From Sphingobium amiense (GTDB taxonomy: Bacteria; Pseudomonadota; Alphaproteobacteria; Sphingomonadales; Sphingomonadaceae): 64,000 bases of DNA. The translations under genes were made by a program, and so were the position numbers. The stretch lies in the NCBI RefSeq assembly GCF_003967075.1, contig NZ_AP018664.1:3491001-3555000 (forward strand), read 5' to 3'. Position 1 is the stretch's first letter. Every line of letters begins with the position of its first letter. The notes beneath the pieces are model-generated. The model ran no database searches and had not been told where the DNA came from. It saw nothing but the letters and a program-made list of their open reading frames with translations. Positions 44,754 through 55,300 of the stretch are shown piece by piece.

Positions 44754-45431
44754 ATGAGTCAGGTGCGGCTTTCCGACCACGCCTATGTATCCATCGTCGA
44801 CATCATCACGACGCAGGACATGGAGGTGGGCGCGCGGCTGCCGTCCGAATCCCGCCTCGCCGAAATGTTCGGCATATCCCGCGCAGTGGTGCGCGAGGCG
44901 CTGATGCGTCTGGCCTCCGACGGCATCACAGAAGCGCGGCGTGGATCGGGCTCCTTCGTCAAGAGCCGCCCTTCCAACCGGCTGTCGCTGTTCGTGCCGA
45001 CGCCCGAACTGCCCACTACGCTCGGCAGTTACGAAGTCCGCTTCGTGCTGGAAGCGGAGGCGGCGCGTCTGGCCGCCACGCGGCGCACGGCGCAGGAAAT
45101 GGCGGACATTGACGACGGGATGGACCGGTTGCGCGAGGCGCTGCTGTCCAGCGCGCCCGCCCATGCCGAGGACATGGATCTCCACCGCCGCATCGCGGCT
45201 GCGACGGGCAATCCTGCCTTCCTCATCGCATTCGAGGCCTTGTTTCCGGATGTTGAGAAGATCATGCGCGCGGGCGTCGACATCTCCCGTTCGCGGCCGC
45301 CCGAAGTCATCGCGACGATGCTGCGCGAGCATGAACTGGTGGTCGGCGCTATCCGTGCGCAGGACCCCGAAGGCGCGGCGCTCGCGATGCGCTGGCATCT
45401 GTGGGAAGGCCGCCGCCGGTTGATGCCCTGA
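44754..45431 (+). CDS. GntR family regulator, FadR subgroup
   Basis: 225 aa. N-terminal winged helix GARLPSESRLAEMFGISRAVVREALMRLASDGITEARRGSGSFV; C-terminal FCD domain with metal-binding His in DMDLHRRIAAATGNP and HELVVGAI. Thirty-eight bases after gntP. Likely represses gntP and gntK via the ACCTGT/ACAGGT palindrome until an aldonate binds. Confidence 0.9.
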   Translation: MSQVRLSDHAYVSIVDIITTQDMEVGARLPSESRLAEMFGISRAVVREALMRLASDGITEARRGSGSFVKSRPSNRLSLFVPTPELPTTLGSYEVRFVLEAEAARLAATRRTAQEMADIDDGMDRLREALLSSAPAHAEDMDLHRRIAAATGNPAFLIAFEALFPDVEKIMRAGVDISRSRPPEVIATMLREHELVVGAIRAQDPEGAALAMRWHLWEGRRRLMP

Positions 45432-45440
45432 GGCGGCGGG

Positions 45441-45962
45441 TCAGCGCAGCCAGCGCAGCGCCGCGTCCCGCAGCTCTTCGGGCGCGGCATCGGTGCGCAG
45501 GATCATAACCTCTTCGTCCTCGCCGGGCCATTCGAGCGTCGCCAACTGGCTGTCGAGGAGGCTGGCAGGCATATAATGGCCCGGACGGCCGCTCACCCGC
45601 TCCAGCAGGGCATCGCGATCATGGTCGAGCAGGACGAACCGCACCTGTCCGCCGATCGCTTCCCGCAGTTGATCGCGATAGCAGCGGCGCAGAGCGGAAC
45701 AGGCCGCAACTGCCGCGCCACCTGTCCACATCGCTGTCGCAGTTGCATGCCCCAGCCGCTCCAGCCACGGCCAGCGATCCTCGTCGGACAGCGGCTGGCC
45801 ACTGCGCATTTTTTCAACCGCCTGCGCCGAATGGAAGCTGTCGCCCTCCAGAAACGGACAATCCAGCGCATCGGCCAGTAGCGCCCCCAGCGTCGATTTA
45901 CCGCAGCCGCTCACCCCCATCACGATGATGGCCAGCGGCGAGGAAGAGGGGGAGGCGGGCAA
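45441..45962 (-). CDS. gntK: Gluconokinase
   Basis: 173 aa. P-loop GVSGCGKST near residues 16-24, substrate segment LEGDSFHSAQAVEKMRSGQPLSDEDRWPWLERL, and LDHDRDALLERVSGRPGHYMPASLLDSQLATLE typical of GntK. Phosphorylates gluconate to 6-phosphogluconate for the Entner-Doudoroff route common in sphingomonads. Convergent with the GntR gene. Confidence 0.94.
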   Translation of the reverse strand: MPASPSSSPLAIIVMGVSGCGKSTLGALLADALDCPFLEGDSFHSAQAVEKMRSGQPLSDEDRWPWLERLGHATATAMWTGGAAVAACSALRRCYRDQLREAIGGQVRFVLLDHDRDALLERVSGRPGHYMPASLLDSQLATLEWPGEDEEVMILRTDAAPEELRDAALRWLR

Positions 45963-46040
45963 ATCGGCGTCCTTGGCTACGGCAGCGCAAGCGGCGGCCG
46001 GTGACGCCTGTCTATAAAGGGAGCGGCAGGGCGCGGAAAA

Positions 46041-46061
46041 CTACGACCTTTGTCGCAAGTG
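46041..46061 (+). promoter_or_regulatory. Conserved upstream element A
   Basis: CTACGACCT, TGTC and AAGTG, separated by one and two variable bases, lie 60 bases before the first beta-helix protein gene. The same element with the same spacing is found before the TonB receptor gene. Probable activator or repressor site. Confidence 0.55.
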
Positions 46062-46121
46062 TCAGGAAATGGGGCGACGCCTAGCCTTGGGCAGCAAGGA
46101 AAAGAGGGTCGAGAGGTTTTC

Positions 46122-49100
46122 ATGGTCAATCGCTTCATGATGGCGGCGCTGCTGACGGCAACCGCGCTGGCGGCGCCTGCATCCGCTCACGCTGCAAACG
46201 TGTCGGTCTTCCCGGTCGTGCCGGACGAGCCGCGCGCGGTCACTGTCAGGGCTAAGGGCGATGGCCGCACGGACGACAGCGCCGCGATCCAGCAGGCGCT
46301 CGACAAGGCGCGCGACAGCACCGGGCATGGCATCGTCTTCCTGCCCTCCGGCACCTACCGCATCGCCCGCACGCTGGTCGTGCCACCGGGTGTCCGCGTC
46401 TATGGGGTGGGGCCGACCCGTCCCGTCCTGTTCCTCGCGCCCAATACGCCCGGCTTCCAGCAGGGCGTTTCGACGATGGTCGTCTTTGGCGGCGGCGATC
46501 AGTATCGCGTGGGCGACGTGCCTGTCCCGGTTCCGACGGTAGTGCCGCGCGACAAGGTGGTGCGCGACGCCAATTCGGGCACATTCTACTCGTCGATGAG
46601 CAATATCGATATCGAGATCGGCGCCGGCAATCCGGCGGCGGCGGGCGTCCGGTTCCGCATGGCGCAACATGCCTTCCTCAGCCACATGGACTTTCGGCTC
46701 GGCACTGCCTTTGCGGGCGTCTATCAGGCGGGCAACGTCATCGAGAATGTGCACTTCCATGGCGGCCGCTATGGTATCGTCACCGAAAAGACCTCGCCCG
46801 CCTGGCAGTTCACCCTGCTCGACTCCAGCTTCGACGGGCAGCGTGACGCCGCCATCCGCGAGCATGAAGTCGACCTGACGCTCGTCAACGTCGCGATCCG
46901 CAATACGCCCGTGGGGATCGAGATCGACCGCGGGTACGGCGACAGCCTCTGGGGCAAGGATGTGCGCTTCGAAAATGTGTCGAAGGCCGCCGTCATCGTC
47001 TCGAACGAGAAGAATGTCTTCACGCAGGTTGGCTTTGAAAATGCGCTGGCGTCGAACAGCCCGGTCTTCGCGCGCTTCCGCGACAGCGGCCGGACGGTCG
47101 CGGGGAAGGGCAAGAGCTACAAGGTTTCATCCTTCTCCTATGGCCTGACGGTGCCCGAACTGGGCCGCATGGGCGACTATGAAACCGAAGCGAAGATAGA
47201 AGCGCTGTCCGCCATGCCGGCGCCGCGCGCGCCCGCCATCCGCGACCTGCCGACGATGGCGGATTGGGTCAATGTCCGCAGCCTTGGCGTCGTGGGCGAC
47301 GGCAAGGTCGATGACACCGCCGCTATCCAGAAGGCGATCGACAGCAACAGGATTCTCTACTTCCCGACCGGCTTCTACAAGGTCACGAACCGCCTGACGC
47401 TGCGCCCCGACAGCATCCTCATCGGCCTGCATCCGGCGATTACGCAGCTATATGTTCCGGACAATAATCCCGCCCATGCAGGTCTGGGACCGGTGCTGCC
47501 GATCCTCGAAAGCCCGAAGGGCGGTGACAATATCCTCTCGGGCCTCGGCCTCTTCACCGGCCGCGTCAACCCGCGCGCCTCCGCCTTGCTGTGGCGTTCC
47601 GGCGAGCAAAGCCTCGTCGAGGACGTGAAGATCATGGGCGGCGGCGGCACACCCACCGCCGACGGCAAGATGCTGGGGACGCTGTCGGTGCACACGGGCG
47701 ATCCTGTCACCGACGCACGGCTCGATGCGCAATATCCCAGCATCTGGGTGACGGACGGGGGCGGTGGCACCTTCGCCGACGTATGGAGTCCCAACAGCTT
47801 CGCGCAGGCGGGCTTCTACATCACCGATACGTCGACGCCGGGCCATATCTACGAAGTGTCGGTCGAACATCATGCCCGCAACGAGTTCGTTCTCGACAAT
47901 GTCCAGAACTGGGAGTTCCTCGCGCCGCAAACGGAGCAGGAAGTGGGCGATGGCCCTGACGCCATCTCGCTCGACATCCGCAATTCGAAGAACCTGCTCT
48001 TTGCCAACTATCATGGCTATCGCGTCACCCGAACCTATGCGCCCGAAAAGAGCGCGGTGAAGATCACCAATTCCAGCGACATCCGTTTCCGCAACGTCCA
48101 TGTGAATGCCGAGAGCGGCTTTGCGACCTGCGACGACGAAGGCTGCGGCACCTTTCTTCGCGCGAGCAAATATCCCTTCGACAATGCGATTGAGGATGTG
48201 TCGCGCAAGCTGGTCGTGCGCGAACGCGAATTTGCAAAACTCGACATTGGCGCTGCCGACCGCAAGATCCCTGCCACGGCTCCCGGCGGACCGAAGGTCG
48301 AGAAGCTGGAGGACGGCTTCTGGTCCATCTCGGGCGCTGCCACCGATGCGAATGGCGCGCTCTATTTCATCGACCGCCGCTTCCAGCGGATTCACCGGTG
48401 GAGCGAGGGCAAGGGGCTGGAGATTGTGCGCGACCATGCGCTCGACCCCGTCAATCTTGCCATCGACGCATCGGGCAGCGTGATGGTTCTTTCGTCGCTG
48501 GGCGCCAAGGGCGGTGTCTATGTCTTCGACCCTAATGGTCCCAAGGACGCGATGACGCTGATTGAGCCTACCCCTGTGCGGGCGGGCGGCAGCGCGCGCA
48601 CGCTGCTGCCGGTCAACTGGTGGAACAATGGCGAGTTCAAGGACCAGCTCGACTTCAGGACTTACGAGTTCACCACGCTCGCGGACATGTTCAGGCGCGA
48701 TGCCGGTGCGCCCAAGGCCCGCGAATATGTGTCGCCCGATGGCAGCCTGTCCCTGCCCGCCTTCCGCACCTGGCAGCAAGGACCGGTGGACCACACCGGC
48801 TGGCGCTGGTCGGACAGCCTCAACGCCAACGGCTTCGTCAGCGGCAAGCCGGGCGAACGCGTCTTCGTCACTAACGGATCGGAAAACATGACCTATAGCG
48901 GCGTGGTCGGCGCGGGCGGGGCGCTCACCGACCTCAAGCCCTTCGCCAACCGCGGCGGAGAAAGCGTCGCGGTGGACGGACGCGGGCGGGTCTATGTCGC
49001 GAACGGCCAGATTTTCATCTACAATCCCGATGGCAGCGCGGCGGGCCGGATCGACGTGCCTGACCGTCCCTTGCAGATCCTGTTCGGCGGCCCGGACGGG

Positions 49101-49151
49101 CGGACGCTGTTCATTCTGACGCATCACGCGCTTTACGCTACGAAACCGTGA
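46122..49151 (+). CDS. Secreted double beta-helix protein with C-terminal propeller (polysaccharide-active, pectate-lyase superfamily)
   Basis: 1009 aa from ATG 46122, chosen for the signal peptide MVNRFMMAALLTATALAAPA. Two copies of the pectate_lyase_3/GH55-type entry motif occur: GDGRTDDSAAIQQALDKA (near 45) and GDGKVDDTAAIQKAID (near 390), implying two parallel beta-helix modules as in GH55 or PL-like proteins. From about residue 740 the sequence turns to propeller-like repeats (ANGALYFIDRRFQRIHRW, LDPVNLAIDASGSVMVLSS). A paralogue of equal length is at 52319. The exact glycan target is unknown. Confidence 0.82.
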   Translation: MVNRFMMAALLTATALAAPASAHAANVSVFPVVPDEPRAVTVRAKGDGRTDDSAAIQQALDKARDSTGHGIVFLPSGTYRIARTLVVPPGVRVYGVGPTRPVLFLAPNTPGFQQGVSTMVVFGGGDQYRVGDVPVPVPTVVPRDKVVRDANSGTFYSSMSNIDIEIGAGNPAAAGVRFRMAQHAFLSHMDFRLGTAFAGVYQAGNVIENVHFHGGRYGIVTEKTSPAWQFTLLDSSFDGQRDAAIREHEVDLTLVNVAIRNTPVGIEIDRGYGDSLWGKDVRFENVSKAAVIVSNEKNVFTQVGFENALASNSPVFARFRDSGRTVAGKGKSYKVSSFSYGLTVPELGRMGDYETEAKIEALSAMPAPRAPAIRDLPTMADWVNVRSLGVVGDGKVDDTAAIQKAIDSNRILYFPTGFYKVTNRLTLRPDSILIGLHPAITQLYVPDNNPAHAGLGPVLPILESPKGGDNILSGLGLFTGRVNPRASALLWRSGEQSLVEDVKIMGGGGTPTADGKMLGTLSVHTGDPVTDARLDAQYPSIWVTDGGGGTFADVWSPNSFAQAGFYITDTSTPGHIYEVSVEHHARNEFVLDNVQNWEFLAPQTEQEVGDGPDAISLDIRNSKNLLFANYHGYRVTRTYAPEKSAVKITNSSDIRFRNVHVNAESGFATCDDEGCGTFLRASKYPFDNAIEDVSRKLVVREREFAKLDIGAADRKIPATAPGGPKVEKLEDGFWSISGAATDANGALYFIDRRFQRIHRWSEGKGLEIVRDHALDPVNLAIDASGSVMVLSSLGAKGGVYVFDPNGPKDAMTLIEPTPVRAGGSARTLLPVNWWNNGEFKDQLDFRTYEFTTLADMFRRDAGAPKAREYVSPDGSLSLPAFRTWQQGPVDHTGWRWSDSLNANGFVSGKPGERVFVTNGSENMTYSGVVGAGGALTDLKPFANRGGESVAVDGRGRVYVANGQIFIYNPDGSAAGRIDVPDRPLQILFGGPDGRTLFILTHHALYATKP

Positions 49152-49172
49152 AAATCCTGCCGCGCCATGCAT

Positions 49173-49193
49173 CTACGACCTATGTCTTAAGTG
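49173..49193 (+). promoter_or_regulatory. Conserved upstream element B
   Basis: Same element as at 46041 (18 of 21 positions identical), 92 bases before the TonB receptor gene. No copy precedes the second beta-helix gene, which is therefore probably read from the receptor promoter. Confidence 0.55.
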
Positions 49194-49285
49194 CGGCGCA
49201 GAAGGGCAGGGGATAGTCAGACAATAACGGCCGTCATGGCCGAGGCGACTCTGGGAGGGGTCGCCCAACAAAAGGGGAAGGACCG

Positions 49286-52234
49286 ATGAAAGTGAAAATT
49301 TCCACCCATCTGACCGGCGTGAGCCTTGCGGCCGTGATGGCGGTTGCGCTGACCGGCGCCGCGCACGCGCAGGAAACCGCGCCGCAGCAGCAGGACGACG
49401 CCAACATCGTCGTGACGGGTTCGCGCATCACCACCAGCGGCTTCAACGCGCCGACGCCGACGCAGGTGATCGGTGAGGAGCAGATTGCGAACAACGCGCA
49501 GCCCAATATCTTCAACACCATTGCCCAGCTTCCCTCCCTTCAGGGTTCGACCGGCGCCGCGACCGGCACCTTCTCCACCTCCAGCGGTCAGCAGGGTCTC
49601 AGTTCCTTCTCACTGCGCGGTCTCGGCGCGATCCGCACCCTGACCCTGCTCGACGGGCAGCGGGTGGTTGCCGCCAACGTGACTGGCGTGCCTGACATTT
49701 CGATGTTCCCGCAGCTTCTTGTGAAGCGCGTCGATGTCGTGACCGGCGGCGCGTCCGCCTCCTACGGGTCGGACGCGGTGGGCGGCGTCGTCAACTTCAT
49801 CACCGACACCCGTTTCACCGGTTTCAAGGCCAACATCCTTGGCAGCATCACCAAATATGGCGACGATGAAACCGGTCTCGCCCAGGCCGCATGGGGCAAG
49901 TCCTTCGCGGACGACCGCCTGCACGTTGTGCTGAGCGGCGAATATGACCATGAAGGCGGCGTCGGGCCGGGCGACTTCGGCACCGACCTTGCGGGCAGCC
50001 GCAACTGGTATCGCGCAACCACGCTGTTGAACACGGGACAGGCCAACAACGGGTCGCCGCAACTGGTTTATTCCGACTATGCGCAGCCCTATCAATATGC
50101 GCGCTACGGCCTCATCAATAACGGTCCGTTGCAGGGCATTGCGTTCGACGCCAACGGCACACCCTATAATTTCCGGTATGGCTCCAACGGTCAGCCGCTG
50201 GGCACTGGCCGCGTCAGCAATTGCTATCCGGGCAACAGCTTCTGCGTCGGTGGCGATCTTTCGGGCGCGCCGGGATCAGGCGCATCGCTCAAGTCTTCGC
50301 TTGAGCGCGTGAACGGTTACGGTCGCATTGGCTACGACTTTGCCGATAACAACGAAGCCTATGTCACGGTCAATGTCGCCGAGGTAAAGACTCATAACCA
50401 GCCCAGCCCCGGCTATAACCGCCCCAATATGGTCGTGCAGTGCTCCAACGCCTTTCTGCCGCAGTTGATCAAGGATCGCTGCGCGACGGCCGGCATCACC
50501 GAGTTCAACTTCGGGTCGAGCAACGCATCCTTCCCCGATCCGCAGGTCTATACCGACCGCAAGCAGTATCGCTTTGTCGGCGGTCTGAAAGGATCGTTTG
50601 GCGCGGCCGGAACCGACTGGAATTATGACGCCTATTATGAGCATGGCATCACCATTTCCGACATCAAGGTGCGCGATATTGTGCTCGGCAACCGATATCT
50701 GGCTGCGAGCGATGCGATCACGCTGAACGGGGCGGTCGTGTGCCGCGATCCCGTGGCGCGCGCCAATGGCTGCGTCCCGATCAATGTTTTCGGCAACTTT
50801 GCGCCGTCCGCTTCGGCGCTCGCTTATGTCGCGCCGCATGACAACGGCCCGTTCCAGCACACCAAGCTGACGCAGGACGTCGCCAGCGCCAACTTCTCGG
50901 GCAATCCTTTCGAGAACTGGGCCGGTCCCGTGTCGGTGGCGTTCGGCGGCGAATACCGGCGCGAATTCTATCGGGTGAACGCCGATCCCTACGGCGCGGG
51001 CGTGTCGGCGCTTAGCCCCAACAGCGCGGACTATCCTGCCGATCCGCTGCTCAATTCGCAGCTCGGCAGCAACTGGGCTGCGGGCAACTACAAGAATGGC
51101 CGCGGCAAATACGAGGTGTATGAAGGCTTCCTCGAAGTCGACATTCCGCTCATCAACAGCGATGCGATGGGCCGCGCGAACCTCAACGCGGCGGGTCGCG
51201 GAACGCATTACAGCACGTCGGGGACGGTGTGGGCCTGGAAGATCGGCGCGACCTGGGACACGCCAATCGAGGGCGTGCGCCTGCGCGGCGTGACCTCACG
51301 TGACGTGCGCGCGCCCAACCTGTCGGAACTGTTCGCAGCGCCGACCGTGACCACGCTGCCCAACTTCACCAACCCCTTCCCCCGTTTTCCGGGCGGTCCG
51401 GCAATCGGCGGCGTTTCCGCTTTCCAGAACACGGTCGGCAACCCCAACCTGCGTCCTGAAATCGCGCGTAACACCGAATTGGGCATTGTGCTGTCGCGGC
51501 CATCCTGGGCGCCCGGCCTCAGCCTGTCGTTCGACTATTATGACATCAAGCTGAAGGGCGTGGTTTCCACCCTGTCAGCCGACCAGATCGTGCGGTTCTG
51601 CTTCGAGGGCAACCAGGCCTTCTGCGGTGGCTTCAGCCTCGACAACCAGAACCAGCAGTTAAACTACATCAACGTCCAGCCGTTCAACCTCGCGTCGTGG
51701 AAGACCAGCGGTTTCGACATCGAAGCAAGCTATCAGTGGCAGCAGCCGCTCGGCCTGCCCGGCAGCTTCACCGTTCGGGCGCTCGGCACCCATGTCCGCA
51801 AGTTCATTGTCAAGGCGGGCATTGCGGGAGTCGCGGACATCGACAATGCCGGTGCAAACACTGGCGCGACGCCTGACTGGAAATGGCTGGCGATCCAGAC
51901 CTACGACAGTGGCAAGTTCAGTTTCACTGTGCAGGAACGCTGGATCAGCGACGGCGTGTTTAACAACAATTATGTCGTCTGCCAGACCGGCTGCCCTGCC
52001 TCAACCGGCAATCACCAGACTGTCAGCTACAACAAGATGAAGGGCGCGTTCTACGTGGATCTGGGCGCCAGCTTCAAGTTCGGCGACAATATCTCGATCT
52101 ACGGCAAGGTGGACAATCTGTTCGACAAGGACCCTGTGGCCTCGCCGCAGACCAACACCGGTCTCGACATCAACCCGGCGCTCTATGACACGCTGGGCCG
52201 GATCTACCGCATCGGTGCTCGTCTGAACTTCTAA
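49286..52234 (+). CDS. TonB-dependent outer-membrane receptor
   Basis: 982 aa. Signal peptide to AAHAQ; a TonB-box-like NIVVTGSRI; plug domain with SFSLRGLGAIRTLTLLDGQRVVAANVTGVPDISMFPQLLVKRVDVVTGGASASYGSDAVGGVVNFIT; C-terminal barrel ending GRIYRIGARLNF with terminal Phe. The large size and the two flanking secreted polysaccharide proteins suggest oligosaccharide uptake rather than iron. GGGGAAGG precedes the start. Confidence 0.93.
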   Translation: MKVKISTHLTGVSLAAVMAVALTGAAHAQETAPQQQDDANIVVTGSRITTSGFNAPTPTQVIGEEQIANNAQPNIFNTIAQLPSLQGSTGAATGTFSTSSGQQGLSSFSLRGLGAIRTLTLLDGQRVVAANVTGVPDISMFPQLLVKRVDVVTGGASASYGSDAVGGVVNFITDTRFTGFKANILGSITKYGDDETGLAQAAWGKSFADDRLHVVLSGEYDHEGGVGPGDFGTDLAGSRNWYRATTLLNTGQANNGSPQLVYSDYAQPYQYARYGLINNGPLQGIAFDANGTPYNFRYGSNGQPLGTGRVSNCYPGNSFCVGGDLSGAPGSGASLKSSLERVNGYGRIGYDFADNNEAYVTVNVAEVKTHNQPSPGYNRPNMVVQCSNAFLPQLIKDRCATAGITEFNFGSSNASFPDPQVYTDRKQYRFVGGLKGSFGAAGTDWNYDAYYEHGITISDIKVRDIVLGNRYLAASDAITLNGAVVCRDPVARANGCVPINVFGNFAPSASALAYVAPHDNGPFQHTKLTQDVASANFSGNPFENWAGPVSVAFGGEYRREFYRVNADPYGAGVSALSPNSADYPADPLLNSQLGSNWAAGNYKNGRGKYEVYEGFLEVDIPLINSDAMGRANLNAAGRGTHYSTSGTVWAWKIGATWDTPIEGVRLRGVTSRDVRAPNLSELFAAPTVTTLPNFTNPFPRFPGGPAIGGVSAFQNTVGNPNLRPEIARNTELGIVLSRPSWAPGLSLSFDYYDIKLKGVVSTLSADQIVRFCFEGNQAFCGGFSLDNQNQQLNYINVQPFNLASWKTSGFDIEASYQWQQPLGLPGSFTVRALGTHVRKFIVKAGIAGVADIDNAGANTGATPDWKWLAIQTYDSGKFSFTVQERWISDGVFNNNYVVCQTGCPASTGNHQTVSYNKMKGAFYVDLGASFKFGDNISIYGKVDNLFDKDPVASPQTNTGLDINPALYDTLGRIYRIGARLNF

Positions 52235-52268
52235 AAAAGGCGCAGAACATATCTTCCTCCCCAACCTC

Positions 52269-52299
52269 GTCCCGGCTGTAAAAGGCCGGGACATTTATT
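52269..52299 (+). terminator. Terminator-like hairpin after the TonB receptor gene
   Basis: GTCCCGGC (52269-52276) pairs with GCCGGGAC (52285-52292), followed by ATTTATT. Twenty bases later the next gene begins, so some readthrough is expected. The bases after the stem match those after the hairpin at 12227. Confidence 0.7.
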
Positions 52300-52318
52300 C
52301 GTGCCGGAGTTCCAATTG

Positions 52319-55300
52319 ATGGTTGGCCGACTGATCCGCGTCCTCGCCCTGTTCATCCTCGCCGGTGTCGTGGGGCAGCAGGCGCTGGCATCGCCGTCGG
52401 TCTATACCACCGCCCCGCCCGATCCCCGCGCGGTAACGGTCCGGGGCGCAGGCGACGGGCGCGCGGACGACAGCACGGCGATCCAGCAGGCGCTGGACAA
52501 GGCGGCGGAGCGCGGCGGGGGCGGCATCGTCTTCCTTCCGCAGGGCACCTACCGCATCACCCGCACCCTTTTTCTGTGGCCGGGCGTCCGCATTTTCGGC
52601 GTCGGCGCGCAGCGTCCCGTGATCCTGCTGGGCAGAAGCACGCCCGGCTTCCAGAAGGGCGTCGCGCACATGCTGATGTTCACCGGCAGCGCGCGTCAGA
52701 CCGACAAGGACAGTCCGCCCGCGGCTTTCCCGCCAGCGGGCAGCGTGCCCTTCAACAAAGCCATTGCCGATGCCAATCCGGGCACCTTCTATTCGGCGCT
52801 CGGCAACATCGACTTCCGCATACTGGACGGCAATCCCGCCGCCACCGCCATCCGGTTCCATTCCGCGCAGCACAGTTTCGTCAGCCATGTCGATTTCGAT
52901 CTCGGGACGGCGCTGGCGGGCCTCTATCATGTCGCTAACGAAGCGGAAGACCTGCATTTCAGAGGGGGTCGCTATGGCATTCTCGCCGAAAAGCCATCTC
53001 CGGCCTGGGGTTTTGCGCTGGTCGATTCTACCTTCGAGGGGCAGCGCGACGCGGCGATCCGCGAGCATGAAGCGGGTCTCACTATGGTGAACGTCGCCTT
53101 CCGCAACGTCCCGGTGGGTATCGAGATCGACCGCGGCTATGGCGACTGGCTCTGGGGGCAGGATCTGCGCTTCGAAAATGTGTCGAAGGCGGGCGTCATC
53201 ATCTCCAACGAGAAGAATGTCTACACGCAGGTGGGCTTTCAGAATGTCGTCGCGGTCAACATGCCCGTCTTCGCCCGCTTCCGTGACAGCGGCAAAGCGG
53301 TCGCGGGCAAGGGCGCAAGCTACCGAGTTTCCGCGTTCACCCATGGCCTGACCCTGCCGGGCCTGGGCCGCATGGGCGAGTATCGCACCGATTATCAGGC
53401 AGCGGCGATCTCCTCATTGCCTGCGCCATCCGCCCCTGCCATCCGCCCGCTCCCGCCCGTATCCGACTGGGTCAGCGTGAAGGCGCTCGGCGCGAAGGGC
53501 GATGACAGCACGGACGACACCACCATCCTCCAGAAGGCGATCGACACGCACCGCGTCGTCTATCTGCCCGCCGGTTTCTATCGCGTCAGCGACACGCTGC
53601 GTCTGCGCGCCGATACGGTGCTGCTGGGACTGCACCCCAGCCTGACGCAGATCGTGCTGCCTGATGGCGCGCCCGCCTGGCAAGGGGTGGGCGCGCCCAA
53701 GGCGCTCGTCGAAAGCGCAAAGGGCGGGGACGCCATTGTCGCAGGCATCGGTCTCGACACCAACGGCACCAATCCGCGCGCCACGGCACTGCTGTGGAAG
53801 GCGGGCGCGGCCTCAATGGTGAACGATGTGAAGTTTCAGGGCGGGCACGGCACCGACCGGTTCGACGGCACGCGCATCGTCCCCTATAATAATAACGCCA
53901 CGGGTGACCCGGACGCCGCGCGCCGCTGGGCCGGGCAATATGCGAGCCTCTGGGTCACGGATGGGGGCGGCGGCACATTCGCCAATGTCTGGAGCCCCAG
54001 CACGTTCGGCCACCCCGGCATTTATGTGTCGGACACGGAGACGCCGGGCCGGATCATTCAGGCATCGGTCGAGCATCATGTCCGTTCCGAATATGCACTC
54101 AACCGCGTTGCGAATTGGGAATTGCTCGCCCCCCAGACAGAGGGCGAGGCAGGCGAGAGCGGCGATGCCGTCGCTCTGGAAATCCGCAACTCGCGCAATA
54201 TCCTCGTCGCGAATTTCCACGGCTATCGCGTCACGCGAACGCGCAAGGCCGCACCGGCTGCCGTGACGCTCTACAATTCGCACGACATTCGCTTCCGCAA
54301 CGTCCATGTGAACGGCGAAAGCGGGCTTGGCACCTGCGATGAAAATGGCTGCGCGACTTTCCTGCGGCTCACCAAATTCCCGTTCGAAAATGCGGTCCGC
54401 GACGTGACCCACGGCATCGACGTGCGCGAACGTGAGTTTGCCGTGCTCGACATCCCGGCAAAGCCCGATCCTGTCAGCCCCTCGACCTTCCAAGGCAGCA
54501 AAGTCGAGCAACTGGCGGACGGTTTTCATTCGGCCGGGGGCGGCGCTGTCGATGCGCAGGGCAGGCTCTATTTCATCGACCGCTTCTTCCAGCGCATCTG
54601 GCGCTGGTCGGATGACGGGCGGCTGGAGATGGTCCGCGATGCCATGCTCGATCCCGTCAATCTTGCCGTCGATGGTTCGGGCGACCTGCTTGTTCTATCG
54701 TCTTATGGACGCAACGGCACGGTCTACAGCGTGAAGCCTGACTCGCCCGACAGCCAGATTGCGGTCATTCCCGCGACCCCGGCGAAGAACGCGACGCTGG
54801 CGCTGCCGGTCAACTGGTGGATCAACGGCGAGTTCAGGGACCAGATCGACCCCAAGACCTATGAGTTTCCCACGCTCGCCGACATGTTCGTGCGTGACAT
54901 GGCCAAACCGAAGCTTCACGAATATGTGTCGCCCGACGGCAGTCTGGCGCTCCCCGCCTATCGCACCTTCGCGCAGGGTCCGGCGGATCACCGCGGCCTG
55001 CGCTTCTCGGACGCGCTCGACACATACGGCTTCGTGCAGGCCAAGGTTGGGGAGCGGGTCTACATCACCAACGGTTCGGAAAACCGCACCTACAGCGGCG
55101 CGGTGGGACAGGGCGGCGCGATCAGCGATCTGCGCCTGTTCGCCGAACGGGGTGGCGAGAGCGTCGCCAGCGACCCACAGGGGAGGGTCTATGTCGCGAA
55201 CGGGCAGATCTTCGTCTACGCCCGCGATGGAAAGCCGCTCGGTCGGATCGACGTGCCCGAACGGCCGCTTCAGCTACTTTTCGGCGGCAAGGACGGGCGC

